Below are positions 17,685-26,589 of a DNA stretch of 64,000 nucleotides, in pieces. Source of the DNA: Bacteroidia bacterium (lineage in GTDB: Bacteria > Bacteroidota > Bacteroidia > J057). Position 1 is the stretch's first letter, and every line of letters starts with the position of its first letter. Location: the NCBI GenBank assembly GCA_022760475.1, contig JALEFZ010000008.1, positions 1 through 64,000 on the forward strand, given 5' to 3'. Position numbers and translations under genes: made by a program. The notes under the pieces were generated by a model, which was not told the origin of the DNA, did not search any database, and saw nothing but the letters and a program-made list of their open reading frames with translations.

Positions 17685-18212
17685 ATGAATCTGGAAGAAA
17701 GAAAATACCCCGTAGGAAAATATCAGGCTCCCGAAATCATTGATGCTTCACAAAGGGAAAGCTGGATGATGGAGTTGGATGCATTCCCAGCCAAGTTCCG
17801 CCAATTGGCAGAATCGCTGACTGCTGATCAATTGAATAGCCCTTACAGAGAAGGAGGCTGGACAGGCAGGCAAGTCATTCATCATGTGCCAGATAGCCAC
17901 ATGAATGCCTACCTTCGTTTTCGATGGGCATTGACAGAAGACAATCCCATGATCAAGGCATATGACGAACAGGCTTGGGCCATGATGACGGACTATCAAA
18001 ATATGGATATTTCTGCATCCTTGAACTTCCTGGATAGTCTTCATAAAAAATGGGTTCAGGTTCAAAGCCATATGGATGAAAAGGATTGGTTGCGAACATA
18101 TAGACATCCTGAAGATGGTAAAACCTATCGCCTGGATCAGGTGTTAGGGATGTATGTGTGGCATGGGAATCACCACTTTGGTCACCTAAAAATCATTCAA
18201 CAGCAAAATTAA
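17685..18212 (+). CDS. DinB/YfiT-type metal-dependent transferase
   Basis: A 175-residue four-helix-bundle protein of the DinB superfamily, close to YfiT/bacillithiol S-transferase. The YPVGKYQAPEI start is typical of that branch. Metal-binding histidines are expected in VIHHVPDSHMN (about residue 63-73) and in the C-terminal WHGNHHFGHL. Family members conjugate low-molecular-weight thiols to electrophiles or act as hydrolases; the thiol used here is not known. It starts divergently from the beta-lactamase and is followed immediately by a Crp-type regulator. Confidence 0.82.
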   Translation: MNLEERKYPVGKYQAPEIIDASQRESWMMELDAFPAKFRQLAESLTADQLNSPYREGGWTGRQVIHHVPDSHMNAYLRFRWALTEDNPMIKAYDEQAWAMMTDYQNMDISASLNFLDSLHKKWVQVQSHMDEKDWLRTYRHPEDGKTYRLDQVLGMYVWHGNHHFGHLKIIQQQN

Positions 18213-18782
18213 TTGCATCCGTTTCAGCTTTATATCAAATCATTTGTAAACCTTCCTCTTGAGGATTGGCAGGAAATTGAGCTTTGCCTGACACGATCCG
18301 AAATTCCAGCCGATACCCTCCTGCTGGAAGAAGGTCAGGTGTGTTCAAAGCTGTATTTTGTAGAGGAAGGACTGTTGAGATTTTTTGTGTGGAATGATGG
18401 CCGAGAAGTAAACAAGTTTTTTACCCAGGCACCCTATTGTTTTACTTCTCAGAAAAGCTTCCGCAAGCAGATTCCAGCTAAAGAAAACATAGCTAGCATA
18501 GAGAAATGTGTCATTTGGTCTCTTCCGTATAAGGATGCTTTTGGCCTGCTAAGGCTGGCTTCCTGGTCAGAGTTTGTGAGGTTACTGATTCAGGAGGTGC
18601 AGGATTCAACTGAAGATATACTGACGGAGCTTCAAAATCAGACAGCCGAAAACAGGTACAAACAGATGTTGGAGGAGGAACCCCGTTTGCTTCAGAAAGT
18701 TCCCCTTAAACATTTGGCTTCTTACCTTGGGATTGCTCCTCAGTCTTTAAGCCGAATACGAAAAAAACTTGCTCGCTCATAA
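18213..18782 (+). CDS. Crp/Fnr-family transcriptional regulator
   Basis: A 189-residue protein with a cyclic-nucleotide-binding-type beta roll (IPADTLLLEEGQVCSKLYFV, EGLLRFF) and a C-terminal helix-turn-helix (LKHLASYLGIAPQSLSRIRK). It is of the short Bacteroidota Crp type without known ligand residues. The frame is blocked by the TAA of the preceding gene at 18210-18212, so translation must start at or after the TTG at 18213. TTG directly after the stop fits translational coupling. No ATG lies within the first 150 codons that would keep the sensor domain. Confidence 0.82.
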   Translation: MHPFQLYIKSFVNLPLEDWQEIELCLTRSEIPADTLLLEEGQVCSKLYFVEEGLLRFFVWNDGREVNKFFTQAPYCFTSQKSFRKQIPAKENIASIEKCVIWSLPYKDAFGLLRLASWSEFVRLLIQEVQDSTEDILTELQNQTAENRYKQMLEEEPRLLQKVPLKHLASYLGIAPQSLSRIRKKLARS

Positions 18783-18854
18783 GTTAACATAGGTTCAGTG
18801 CCTTGTTAGCTGTAAGGGATACTTTTGCCTTTGTATTCATTAATGAGATCGAAT

Positions 18855-19358
18855 ATGAAGACAATTATCATTGGTATTACATTGATTATGAGTATGTCAG
18901 CAACAATCGGACAGACAGAACAAGCAAGTAACAAAAACTTTTGGCACAGTACATCAACTACTGCCAGTGAAGCAGACATCTGGCAGATTTGGATGGATGT
19001 CCCCAATTGGAAGGCATGGGACACTGGCTTGCAAGATGCTGAGATGGGTGGCAAAATGACCCTCGGTTCCAAAGGGAAAATCACAACCCTTGAAGGACGA
19101 AAGGTGAAATTTGTAGTGGTAGAATACGCTGAAGGGAAATCTTATACCTACAAAACTTCCTTGCCATTGGGAGGGCTTTATGTGAAGCGAAGCCTTGAAC
19201 AAAAAGATGGCAAGACCTACTTTACGCATCGGGTATGGTTTAAGGGGCTGACAGCAGGTATTTTTGCTAAGCAGTTTGGGCCAAAATTCAGAGAAATGCT
19301 TCCCGGAGTCCTGGAGACTATCAAGTCAATTGCAGAACAAGAAAACAAAAACAAATGA
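18855..19358 (+). CDS. Exported SRPBCC-fold protein
   Basis: A 167-residue protein with a signal peptide (MKTIIIGITLIMSMSATIGQ) followed by a START/polyketide-cyclase-like fold: ASEADIWQIWMDVPNWKAWD is the usual first helix of that family, with RVWFKGLTAGIFAKQFGP before the long C-terminal helix. Export is unusual for this fold. The ATG at 18855 is chosen because it begins the signal peptide; the frame is open from 18825. The stop overlaps the next gene by 4 bases (ATGA), so the two are coupled. Ligand unknown. Confidence 0.75.
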   Translation: MKTIIIGITLIMSMSATIGQTEQASNKNFWHSTSTTASEADIWQIWMDVPNWKAWDTGLQDAEMGGKMTLGSKGKITTLEGRKVKFVVVEYAEGKSYTYKTSLPLGGLYVKRSLEQKDGKTYFTHRVWFKGLTAGIFAKQFGPKFREMLPGVLETIKSIAEQENKNK

Positions 19359-19732
19359 GTCCATGGGTCTATATCATGTACATAGGCAACATCATTGTTG
19401 CTGGTTGGATCAGTATAAGTTCCCTGTTTTTTCCGAAAACAGCTCAAATGACCGTTTTTGAAGGGAATTTTGCTTACTCTGAGTCCATCCGACTTGTGGG
19501 AGCCCTTTGGGGAGCGATTTTTTTGATTTCCTGTTTGGGAATGATCTTTCCAGAGAAAATGAGGTTTATCTTCCTTTTTCAGTTGATCTACAAATCTTCA
19601 TGGCTATTGTTTGCTGCCTTACCAGCCTTATTGAACAAACAAGCCTTTCCAAGGGCGATGGCCATGTTTTTCATTGTATGGGTAATTTTGCTTCCCTTGG
19701 TAATCCCCTGGACGAATCTATTTTCAAACTAG
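19355..19732 (+). CDS. Small four-helix membrane protein
   Basis: A 125-residue hydrophobic protein with four predicted membrane helices (around residues 4-24, 44-64, 68-86 and 98-118). I do not recognise a named family. The start overlaps the stop of the SRPBCC gene by 4 bases, which implies translational coupling and a shared job. Confidence 0.7.
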   Translation: MSPWVYIMYIGNIIVAGWISISSLFFPKTAQMTVFEGNFAYSESIRLVGALWGAIFLISCLGMIFPEKMRFIFLFQLIYKSSWLLFAALPALLNKQAFPRAMAMFFIVWVILLPLVIPWTNLFSN

Positions 19733-19804
19733 AAATCAAATAGGTCTTTGGGGGATTTTTGGAATCAAATCCCCCAATGCTTAGCTTAAAGAAAGCTTCT
19801 ACCC

Positions 19805-20863
19805 ATGCCTAAACGAATTCTACTATTTCTCGCAGTATTTATTGTCACTTATCTTATCTTTTGGCCTACTCCTCTAGATCCTGTGGTCTGGGAAGTCCCG
19901 AAATCGCCGGGTTTCGAAGGGCAATTTGCTTCAAATGAAAAGTTAAAGGCAATCAGCCGCGTTTTTGAAAATTGTCATGAATGTGAAGATGTGGCCATTG
20001 ATGCTGAAGGAATCCTTTATGCTGGAAGTGTAGATGGTAAAATCATGACCTATGACCTAAAATCTGGCAAGGAAAAGCTATTGGTGAATACCAAAGGAAG
20101 GCCATTGGGCTTGCACTTTGACAAGGATGGCTACCTGATTGTAGCAGATGCTGGCAATAACCTCATTTCTGTAAGTAAAGATGGGGATAGAATGCCACTA
20201 ATCGGTGAAAGGTATCCCGCAGGAAAGGATTTGAGGATCATTGATGACCTGGACATTGATAGTTCAGAGACCGTATTCTTCTCCAATGCCTCTTCTAAGT
20301 ACTACTTTGACATGTACAAATATGATTTGCTTGAACATCGGCCTAATGGTCAACTCTTTTCCTACAATTTAAAGAATCGCGAATTGACACTGCTGGTCGA
20401 CAGCTTGTATTTCGCCAATGGCGTCGCCTTGGATCATCAAGAAGAATTCGTGCTGGTTGCAGAGACAGGAGCCTACAGGCTGAGCCGTTATTGGCTAAAG
20501 GGGCCTAAGAAGGGCAGCACCGATATATTCATCGATAACCTTCCAGGTTTCCCTGACGGCATTTCCCGAGGGGAAGATGGCATCTTTTGGTTAACCCTGG
20601 CCTCTCCAAGAAAGGCTTCACTGGATGCAGTCATGATTTATCCTGAATTAAGGAAAGTCCTTACGCGTCTCCCGGAATTTTTGCATCCCAAGCCCGGTAA
20701 ACATGCCACCGTCCTTGGACTTGACAGGGAGGGCAGGGTAGTCCACAACTTGCAGGATCCCGACGGAGAATTTGGGCAAATTACCAATGCCCAGCAGTTT
20801 GGAGACAGTTTATACCTGGGTTCCCTGGCTGAAAATGGCATTGGGATATTGCCTTTGAAATAG
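19805..20863 (+). CDS. SMP-30/strictosidine-synthase-like beta-propeller
   Basis: A 352-residue six-bladed propeller with an N-terminal membrane anchor or signal (MPKRILLFLAVFIVTYLIFW). The segments SLYFANGVAL, YRLSRYWLKGPKKGSTDIF and LPGFPDGISRGEDG are the hallmarks of the strictosidine-synthase-like/APMAP branch, which act as lactonases or esterases with a calcium ion in the central channel. It may be a gluconolactonase-type enzyme, but substrate cannot be inferred. A bidirectional hairpin terminator follows. Confidence 0.83.
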   Translation: MPKRILLFLAVFIVTYLIFWPTPLDPVVWEVPKSPGFEGQFASNEKLKAISRVFENCHECEDVAIDAEGILYAGSVDGKIMTYDLKSGKEKLLVNTKGRPLGLHFDKDGYLIVADAGNNLISVSKDGDRMPLIGERYPAGKDLRIIDDLDIDSSETVFFSNASSKYYFDMYKYDLLEHRPNGQLFSYNLKNRELTLLVDSLYFANGVALDHQEEFVLVAETGAYRLSRYWLKGPKKGSTDIFIDNLPGFPDGISRGEDGIFWLTLASPRKASLDAVMIYPELRKVLTRLPEFLHPKPGKHATVLGLDREGRVVHNLQDPDGEFGQITNAQQFGDSLYLGSLAENGIGILPLK

Positions 20864-20879
20864 AAGGTGTAAAGATTGA

Positions 20880-20916
20880 AAGGCCTGACTGCTTGAAAGT
20901 AAGACAGTCAGGCCTT
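20880..20916. terminator. Bidirectional hairpin between convergent genes
   Basis: AAGGCCTGACTG and CAGTCAGGCCTT form a perfect 12-bp stem with a 13-base loop. It sits in the 65 bases between the convergent propeller and phosphatase/ArsC-like genes. The tract after the stem is short (TT on either strand), so efficiency is uncertain, but position and strength fit shared termination. Confidence 0.65.
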
Positions 20917-20928
20917 CTTGTGTAGGTG

Positions 20929-21555
20929 TTATACCAATTCTTTCTTGACCTTTTCAAATACCCAGTACATCTCAGAAGCAATCTGACGGCTTCTCTCCTG
21001 GTACTTGGCATCCTGCAAGTCGGTTCCATCGAATGCCTTGGGGTCATCATAGGATAGGGCAACCCTAAGCTCTGCGCCAGGAACAAAGGGACATGCTTCG
21101 TCCGCCTCCTGGCAAGTCATGATGGCGCCAAAATCTTTGTTGGGATTGGATGGATCAGAAAATACTTTGCTCCATGCCTCCGAGCCCTTGTCATTGTTAT
21201 CATTTCTGACAAGGTATTGTGGATTTACCCCTTCAGCCAGGACCTCAATGTCAAAACCAGCAGCTCTGATGGCCTTGATGGCATTTGGGTTGAAAGCGGT
21301 AGCTTCAGTTCCTCCTGAGTAGGTTTCCACGCCCATTACGCCATGATGTACGGCCATGGTTCTTGCCCATATCTGACCCATATGGCTACGCCTGGAATTG
21401 TGTGTACAAATGAAATTCAATTCACAAGGAAGACCTGCTTGAATTTTACCTTTGCAATATGATACAATTTTTTCCAGAAGCTCGATTCTTTGCTCAGGAA
21501 TGGCACGAACTTCAGGCTCAAGTTGTTCAATGTAAGTTTTAAGGCTTGGATACAT
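20929..21555 (-). CDS. Low-molecular-weight phosphatase / ArsC-like protein
   Basis: A 208-residue protein with the P-loop FICTHNSRRSHMGQIWA, a C-x5-R-S active site as in low-molecular-weight tyrosine phosphatases and thioredoxin-coupled arsenate reductases. Further family features are YSGGTEATAFNP, and the late MTCQEADEACPFVPG segment with two more cysteines that could complete an arsenate-reductase redox relay. Bacteroidota proteins of this type are usually annotated as protein-tyrosine-phosphatase. No other ars gene is nearby. The ATG at 21555 is used rather than 21582 because it fits the family N-terminus (MYPSLKTYIEQL). Confidence 0.8.
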   Translation of the reverse strand: MYPSLKTYIEQLEPEVRAIPEQRIELLEKIVSYCKGKIQAGLPCELNFICTHNSRRSHMGQIWARTMAVHHGVMGVETYSGGTEATAFNPNAIKAIRAAGFDIEVLAEGVNPQYLVRNDNNDKGSEAWSKVFSDPSNPNKDFGAIMTCQEADEACPFVPGAELRVALSYDDPKAFDGTDLQDAKYQERSRQIASEMYWVFEKVKKELV

Positions 21556-21704
21556 AGGAAAAATTTTGGGCAAATTAGTCAAGGCTTGTTAAGGCAATAG
21601 AAAGAAAAATCACAACTAATGTGTCCAGCAAGAATTTGACCCCAATTGCCAAGCCGAATTATTCCAACAGCCGTATAAATCATAACATAAATACCCATTG
21701 TAAC

Positions 21705-22412
21705 ATGAACTTGAGTTTTTGGAGCATTTTCGCCGTTCTTCTTATTGGCATTTCTGCATTTCTCTTTTTTGGAAGGGATCTTTACAAGCCGTTGATCCAG
21801 GGAAGCAGAAAAAGTGAAACCGTTAATTCCGTCAAAGAAGCCATTGGGAAAAATGCGATGGCCCGTCTAAAACCCCATCTCACCAGGGCAAATCTGGAGG
21901 AATTACCTACAAAATTGCTCCTCCTGGGATTTAAAAAAGAACGAAAACTGGAAGTCTATTTTAAAAGAGGAGAAAAGTATCAATTGTTGAGGAGCTATCC
22001 ATTTACTGCCTTCAGTGGAAAAATGGGGCCAAAACTAAGAGAGGGAGACAAACAAATTCCGGAAGGTATTTATAAAATTGAATTCCTAAACCCCAATTCC
22101 TCCTATCACCTTTCGATGAAAGTCAGTTACCCCAATGAATTCGACAAAGAAATGGCAAGAAAAGATGGCCGTACACAGCTTGGAGGAGATATTTTTATCC
22201 ATGGGAAAAAGGTGACCATAGGCTGTATTCCGATAGGGGATGAGGCCATCGAAGAGTTGTTTCTCCTGGCAGAGAATGCCTTGAATCAAGGGATTAAAGT
22301 CATCATCAGTCCCCATGACTTCAGGTTTGAGCCTGTATTCCCGGAAATTGAATCTGTAGACTGGGAGGAAAAACTGTATGAGAACATAAGGTTGGAACTT
22401 TATTCGATTTAA
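21705..22412 (+). CDS. L,D-transpeptidase (YkuD) family protein
   Basis: A 235-residue protein with an N-terminal membrane helix (MNLSFWSIFAVLLIGISAFL) and a YkuD catalytic domain: the His in GGDIFIHGKKVTIGCIPIGD and the catalytic Cys in TIGC. Such enzymes cross-link peptidoglycan or attach proteins to it in the periplasm. The frame extends upstream to 21621, but the ATG at 21705 begins the export/anchor helix. The domain lacks the repeated peptidoglycan-binding modules of larger homologues. Confidence 0.85.
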   Translation: MNLSFWSIFAVLLIGISAFLFFGRDLYKPLIQGSRKSETVNSVKEAIGKNAMARLKPHLTRANLEELPTKLLLLGFKKERKLEVYFKRGEKYQLLRSYPFTAFSGKMGPKLREGDKQIPEGIYKIEFLNPNSSYHLSMKVSYPNEFDKEMARKDGRTQLGGDIFIHGKKVTIGCIPIGDEAIEELFLLAENALNQGIKVIISPHDFRFEPVFPEIESVDWEEKLYENIRLELYSI

Positions 22413-22469
22413 TACTGCAACTTATGCATAGGGAAGCTCATAATGGATCAGTCTTAAATATTCTGATAT

Positions 22470-22500
22470 GAATAAGTGTTTGTAAACCAAACACTTATTC
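22470..22500. repeat. Perfect 13-bp inverted repeat upstream of membrane-protein gene
   Basis: GAATAAGTGTTTG and CAAACACTTATTC form a perfect 13-bp stem around TAAAC. It ends 29 bases before the ATG at 22530 and begins 57 bases after the L,D-transpeptidase stop. No T-tract follows on either strand, so it may be an operator or RNA hairpin rather than a terminator. Confidence 0.6.
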
Positions 22501-22529
22501 CCTCTTACAGTTCGGAGGTTTTATCCATC

Positions 22530-23429
22530 ATGTACGATTTCATCAAACGTGTTTATCGATTTCTCTTTAATGAGCACCGGAAAGAGCAGGTAGAACAGAT
22601 CTTTCTCTTTCTGGCTTTAGTTGGTTTCATCGTACATGTGATTGTGGTCTATTTGATTGATTTTGGCTTGGTACAGATTGTACCGGGAGATGATTCTTTA
22701 TTTACAAACGTCATTTCAGCCATTTATACCCCTTTCAGTTTTATCCTGGTCTACGAGGTCTTGCTATTGGTTTATTACCTGCCCTACTCCTTTTCGACTT
22801 CCATTGCCAAACAGTATGAGATTACTTCCCTGATAATTCTTAGAAGAATCTTCAAGGATATCGCCAAGTTGGACATCAAGTCTGAGGACTGGTCGGACAT
22901 CTACCATCTGAATCTGGTGGTGGACATGGCTGGGGTATTGATCATTGTTTTGATGATCTATGCCTTCTACCGCCTGTTAAAAAACAGGCCTAAACTTCCT
23001 GAACCACAAAATTTGAAGCGATTTGTGCTCATCAAAAAGGGAATTGCAGTAGCCCTTGTTCCTGTTCTTATTTTGATGTCCACTTACAGCTTACTGTCAT
23101 GGCTCCTGGAAATCAGGGACTTCAATCTTGGGCTTATATCCGAGATCGGTGACATCAATGCTGTTTTCTATGACAACTTCTTCAATTTATTGATCTTGGT
23201 TGATGTGATGCTATTGATGATTTCCCTCTTTTTTACCACCCACTATAGTTTGTTGATAAGAAATGCGGGTTTTGTGGTATCAACCATCTTGATAAGGCTT
23301 AGCTTTTCCTTTGATGGTTGGCAAAACACCTTTCTAATCCTATTGGGAGTTGGATTTGGAATCATTATTCAGGCTTTATATAACCTGATCGGAAAAGAAA
23401 AATCCTTTGTTCCTAGAGAATTTGAATGA
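22530..23429 (+). CDS. Polytopic membrane protein, unknown function
   Basis: A 299-residue protein with about six or seven hydrophobic helices (for example around residues 25-45, 65-90, 130-150, 170-190, 215-235, 245-280). The ATG at 22530 is preferred over the 22476 frame start because GGAGG lies about 12 bases upstream, an unusually clear ribosome-binding site for this genome. No catalytic or transport motif is seen. The 13-bp inverted repeat just upstream may control it. Confidence 0.65.
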   Translation: MYDFIKRVYRFLFNEHRKEQVEQIFLFLALVGFIVHVIVVYLIDFGLVQIVPGDDSLFTNVISAIYTPFSFILVYEVLLLVYYLPYSFSTSIAKQYEITSLIILRRIFKDIAKLDIKSEDWSDIYHLNLVVDMAGVLIIVLMIYAFYRLLKNRPKLPEPQNLKRFVLIKKGIAVALVPVLILMSTYSLLSWLLEIRDFNLGLISEIGDINAVFYDNFFNLLILVDVMLLMISLFFTTHYSLLIRNAGFVVSTILIRLSFSFDGWQNTFLILLGVGFGIIIQALYNLIGKEKSFVPREFE

Positions 23430-23441
23430 TGACAATTGGAT

Positions 23442-23864
23442 TTATTTCTTCCCCTGTACAGAATTCTTTTTAAAAGAAAGGGCAAAGAATGAGGCCGCCA
23501 AAACAATGGTAATGGGCGTAAAAATGATGCTTTCTAAGATACTTGCCGAGGCCAGATTCCCCAAAGTATTTAGTAGGAAGAAAAACCCACATACCCAAAG
23601 GAGTGCATTGACTATTTTTTCCGGAATTCGATGCTTGATATAGCCTGTCTTAAAGGCCACCACCAAACCTATCAGGAACATCACTCCCATGCCCATAACA
23701 AATGCCAACAAGAGCTGGTCGAAGGATTCGAGCCTTCCTCCCCAAACCATAGATGCAGGTAAAAACCCCATGATGATTAAGACCTGCAATACCAGATTAA
23801 GTCCTAGTAAAACAAATATGGTATTGGCGATGGTCGTCTTTTCAAGTTTTTGAAAAATTCCCAT
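23442..23864 (-). CDS. Small four-helix membrane protein, unknown
   Basis: A 140-residue protein with four hydrophobic helices (near residues 13-35, 45-68, 83-103 and 108-130) and a basic C-terminal tail. It is convergent with the preceding gene (12-base gap). I do not recognise a family. Confidence 0.65.
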   Translation of the reverse strand: MGIFQKLEKTTIANTIFVLLGLNLVLQVLIIMGFLPASMVWGGRLESFDQLLLAFVMGMGVMFLIGLVVAFKTGYIKHRIPEKIVNALLWVCGFFFLLNTLGNLASASILESIIFTPITIVLAASFFALSFKKNSVQGKK

Positions 23865-24005
23865 ATGAGCAATGCGTTAAAACTATCTACGTTTCTTATA
23901 TGAATATTTTAACGAATACCTGCACTTAAAGATCCATGTTAGTATTGGATAATGGGAAATTCCCTATTTTTGAAAAAATGAATACCTGCTAAAAACAAGC
24001 CCAAA

Positions 24006-25514
24006 ATGAACCGACCCTATTTTTTTATTTCAATCCTTTTTCTTGCTTTATTTTCTTTTTCCTGTAATACCACCTCCCAACTCCAAAAGTCTACCAAATG
24101 GGAGCAGGTAAACCTTCTCCAAGTCAATGATGTGTATGAAATTTCTCCTTTAGAAGGAGGAAAAGCGGGTGGCATGGCCCGTGTAGCAAGTCTGAAGAAG
24201 CAACTCTTGAAAGAAACGCCTCATACCTATGCTCTCCTGGCAGGGGATTTTCTTAGCCCTTCTGTAATTGGAACCATTAAAGTAGACGGAGAACGTGTGG
24301 CTGGAGAACAAATGGTTGATATCATGAATGCCAGTGGGATCAATTTGGTTTGCTTTGGTAACCATGAGTTTGACATCAAGGAGCGCGACCTTCAAAGTCG
24401 CATTGATGAATCTGAATTTTCATGGATTGGAGGGAATGTCCAACAACTCAAAAACGGAGAAAGCAAGGCTTTTGCGAAGAAAGGAGTACCTATTCCCCGC
24501 TATCTTGGCCTCAAAGTACTGGATAATTATACCATTGGCTTCGTGACCGCATGCTTGCCAGCGAACAAAAAAGACTTTGTCAATTACCAGGATATGTATA
24601 CTTCCATCAGCTCTGATTATAGCGAAATCAAGCCCAAAGTAGACATGGTGGTAGGACTTACCCACCTTGGAATTGGCATGGATAGAAAAGTCGCTGAAAG
24701 AGTTCCTGAGCTTTCCCTGATCATGGGCGGACATGAACATGAAGCCCATAAAGAAAGGGTAGGGGAGGTACCTATCTACAAGGCAGATGCCAATGCAAAA
24801 TCAGCCTGGATACATAGAATTTTTGTAAACAAGGAGACGAAAAAATCAATCATCAAATCGGAACTGGTTCAACTGGATGAAAATATCCCCTTGGATCCCG
24901 AAGTCCAGAAAAAGGTGCAAAAATGGGAAGAAAAGGCATTGAAGGCATTCGGTAAAAGTGGCATCGACTTAAAATCCCAAGTCGCTGTGCTGAAAGAGCC
25001 TTTGGATGGACTGGAAGTTCACATTCGTACAGAACAAACCAACCTCGGTTCAGCCATTGCTGAAGCCATGTACCAGGGATTCCCGGATTTGGATGCCTGT
25101 ATTTTTAATGGAGGATCTGTTCGCCTGGACGATTACCTGTCAGGTACCATTACCCAATACGACATCGTCAGAACCCTTCCATTTGGAGGAGGAGTCCAAA
25201 AGGTGGAGATGAAAGGGAGTCTTTTGAGAAAAATTCTTGATACAGGCCTGGCCAACAAGGGTTCCGGGGGCTATTTACAGTGGCACAACATCGGGCAGGA
25301 GAAAGGAGATTGGTTGATTGCAGGGCAACCTTTACAGGATTCTCGCATCTATGCTATAGCGGTGAGTGACTTTCTAATGACAGGGCTGGAGCGAGGATTG
25401 GATTGTTTGAAACCCAATAATCCCGAAATTACAAAAATAACCAAGCCCTCTGAAGCTGCCCCCGCTACCGACATTCGTATGTTGTTGATTCAATTTCTGA
25501 GTAAAGGGAACTAG
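24006..25514 (+). CDS. 5'-nucleotidase/UshA-like metallophosphoesterase lipoprotein
   Basis: A 502-residue exported lipoprotein (signal peptide ending FSFSC) with the two-domain 5'-nucleotidase architecture. The N-terminal metallophosphoesterase domain has LLQVNDVYEI, LLAGDFLSPS, CFGNHEFDIKERDL, VGLTHLG and IMGGHEHE. The C-terminal nucleotide-binding domain has EQTNLGSAIAEAM, FNGGSVR, TLPFGGG and GSGGYLQ. The canonical D-x-H of the first metal motif reads D-V-Y, a variant I associate with one branch of the family, so the metal site may differ. The likely role is periplasmic hydrolysis of nucleotides or sugar nucleotides for phosphate or nucleoside recovery. Confidence 0.87.
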   Translation: MNRPYFFISILFLALFSFSCNTTSQLQKSTKWEQVNLLQVNDVYEISPLEGGKAGGMARVASLKKQLLKETPHTYALLAGDFLSPSVIGTIKVDGERVAGEQMVDIMNASGINLVCFGNHEFDIKERDLQSRIDESEFSWIGGNVQQLKNGESKAFAKKGVPIPRYLGLKVLDNYTIGFVTACLPANKKDFVNYQDMYTSISSDYSEIKPKVDMVVGLTHLGIGMDRKVAERVPELSLIMGGHEHEAHKERVGEVPIYKADANAKSAWIHRIFVNKETKKSIIKSELVQLDENIPLDPEVQKKVQKWEEKALKAFGKSGIDLKSQVAVLKEPLDGLEVHIRTEQTNLGSAIAEAMYQGFPDLDACIFNGGSVRLDDYLSGTITQYDIVRTLPFGGGVQKVEMKGSLLRKILDTGLANKGSGGYLQWHNIGQEKGDWLIAGQPLQDSRIYAIAVSDFLMTGLERGLDCLKPNNPEITKITKPSEAAPATDIRMLLIQFLSKGN

Positions 25515-25557
25515 CATATCCCCAGCACATAGGATAATTGACATTCTGCCTTACGAA

Positions 25558-25565
25558 TAATTTTG
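25558..25565 (+). promoter_or_regulatory. Possible -7 element before LytTR regulator
   Basis: TAATTTTG matches the Bacteroidota -7 consensus TAnnTTTG exactly. A TTG at 25538-25540 lies 17 bases upstream, slightly closer than the usual 19-21. The resulting leader would be about 65 bases. Confidence 0.35.
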
Positions 25566-25639
25566 TATTTTGGGGATCTATGAAATAGGCAAAAGGTAAA
25601 CTTTTTCGCAGATTTAAAATTACTGAAGGACTTAAGTTT

Positions 25640-26401
25640 ATGATCAAAGCATTACTAGTTGAAGATGAAAAAAACAGCCAGGAACTGATAAGCGGGCTGA
25701 TCAATGAGTATTGTGAAGGAGTAGAGGTCGCCGGAATTGCGGGGAGTGTAGCAGAAGCATTGAAAAAAATTGAGGAACTTCAACCTGAACTTCTATTTTT
25801 GGATATAGAATTGCCTGATGGTGATGGTTTCCAGGTCTTGGAAAAAACAGCTATCAAGGACTTCGAGGTTATTTTTATCACTGCCTACGACCAGTATGCA
25901 ACCAAGGCATTCAAGTTTTCGGCTACGGATTACCTCCTGAAGCCGGTTGACATAGATGAGTTGCAGGAGGCAGTGAAGCGTGTCCTGGACAAGCGAGCAA
26001 GCACCCCCAAAGAAGAACAGCAGGCCAGATTGGAGGCATTGATTGCCAACCTCAAGCATCTTCAGCAGCCCCTAAAAAGAATTGTATTACCTACATCCAA
26101 CGGTTTTACAGTCGTCAATCCTGATGACATCATCCGTTGCGAGTCAGATAGAAATTATACCTTCATTTTCCTGAAGGATGGCCGCAAAATCTTGGTTTCA
26201 AGGACAATAAAGGAGTATGACGAAATGCTTTCTGATTATAACTTTTTCAGAATCCACCAGTCCCACTTGATCAACCTTGGTTACCTGAAAAATTATACCC
26301 GTGGCCGCGGCGGCTACGTCGAACTGACTGACGGATCTGTGCTCGATGTGTCGGCTCGTAGGAAGTCCGAGTTTTTGAAGCGCATGTCTGTGGATGGTTA
26401 A
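25640..26401 (+). CDS. LytTR-family response regulator, orphan
   Basis: A 253-residue regulator. The receiver domain (residues 1-120) has the acidic pocket VEDE, the phospho-acceptor Asp in LLFLDIELPDGDG, and the Lys in YLLKPVD. The C-terminal LytTR DNA-binding domain runs from RIVLPTSNGFTVVNPDDIIR to the end, with FFRIHQSHLINLGYLKNYTR. No histidine kinase is adjacent. A bidirectional terminator follows about 140 bases downstream. Confidence 0.92.
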   Translation: MIKALLVEDEKNSQELISGLINEYCEGVEVAGIAGSVAEALKKIEELQPELLFLDIELPDGDGFQVLEKTAIKDFEVIFITAYDQYATKAFKFSATDYLLKPVDIDELQEAVKRVLDKRASTPKEEQQARLEALIANLKHLQQPLKRIVLPTSNGFTVVNPDDIIRCESDRNYTFIFLKDGRKILVSRTIKEYDEMLSDYNFFRIHQSHLINLGYLKNYTRGRGGYVELTDGSVLDVSARRKSEFLKRMSVDG

Positions 26402-26542
26402 AGTACATCCCTTCTGGAAAGAAGGTGGGGAGGAATTCAAGAAATTTTTTCTTCATACAAGTAGTCAAAGTTCAGGCAGTAATTGCATAAATAATTTAGG
26501 AAAATTCTACCTAATGAACAGCTTGCAAGTCTGACAAAAAAT

Positions 26543-26579
26543 AAAAAAAGGGATGGCGAAAAAGCCATCCCTTTTTTTT
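26543..26579. terminator. Strong bidirectional intrinsic terminator
   Basis: GGGATGGC and GCCATCCC (26550-26571) form a perfect stem with loop GAAAAA. Seven A precede and eight T follow, so it works in both directions, serving the LytTR regulator (+) and the T9SS cargo gene (-). Confidence 0.92.
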
Positions 26580-26589
26580 GCTCTGTTAC

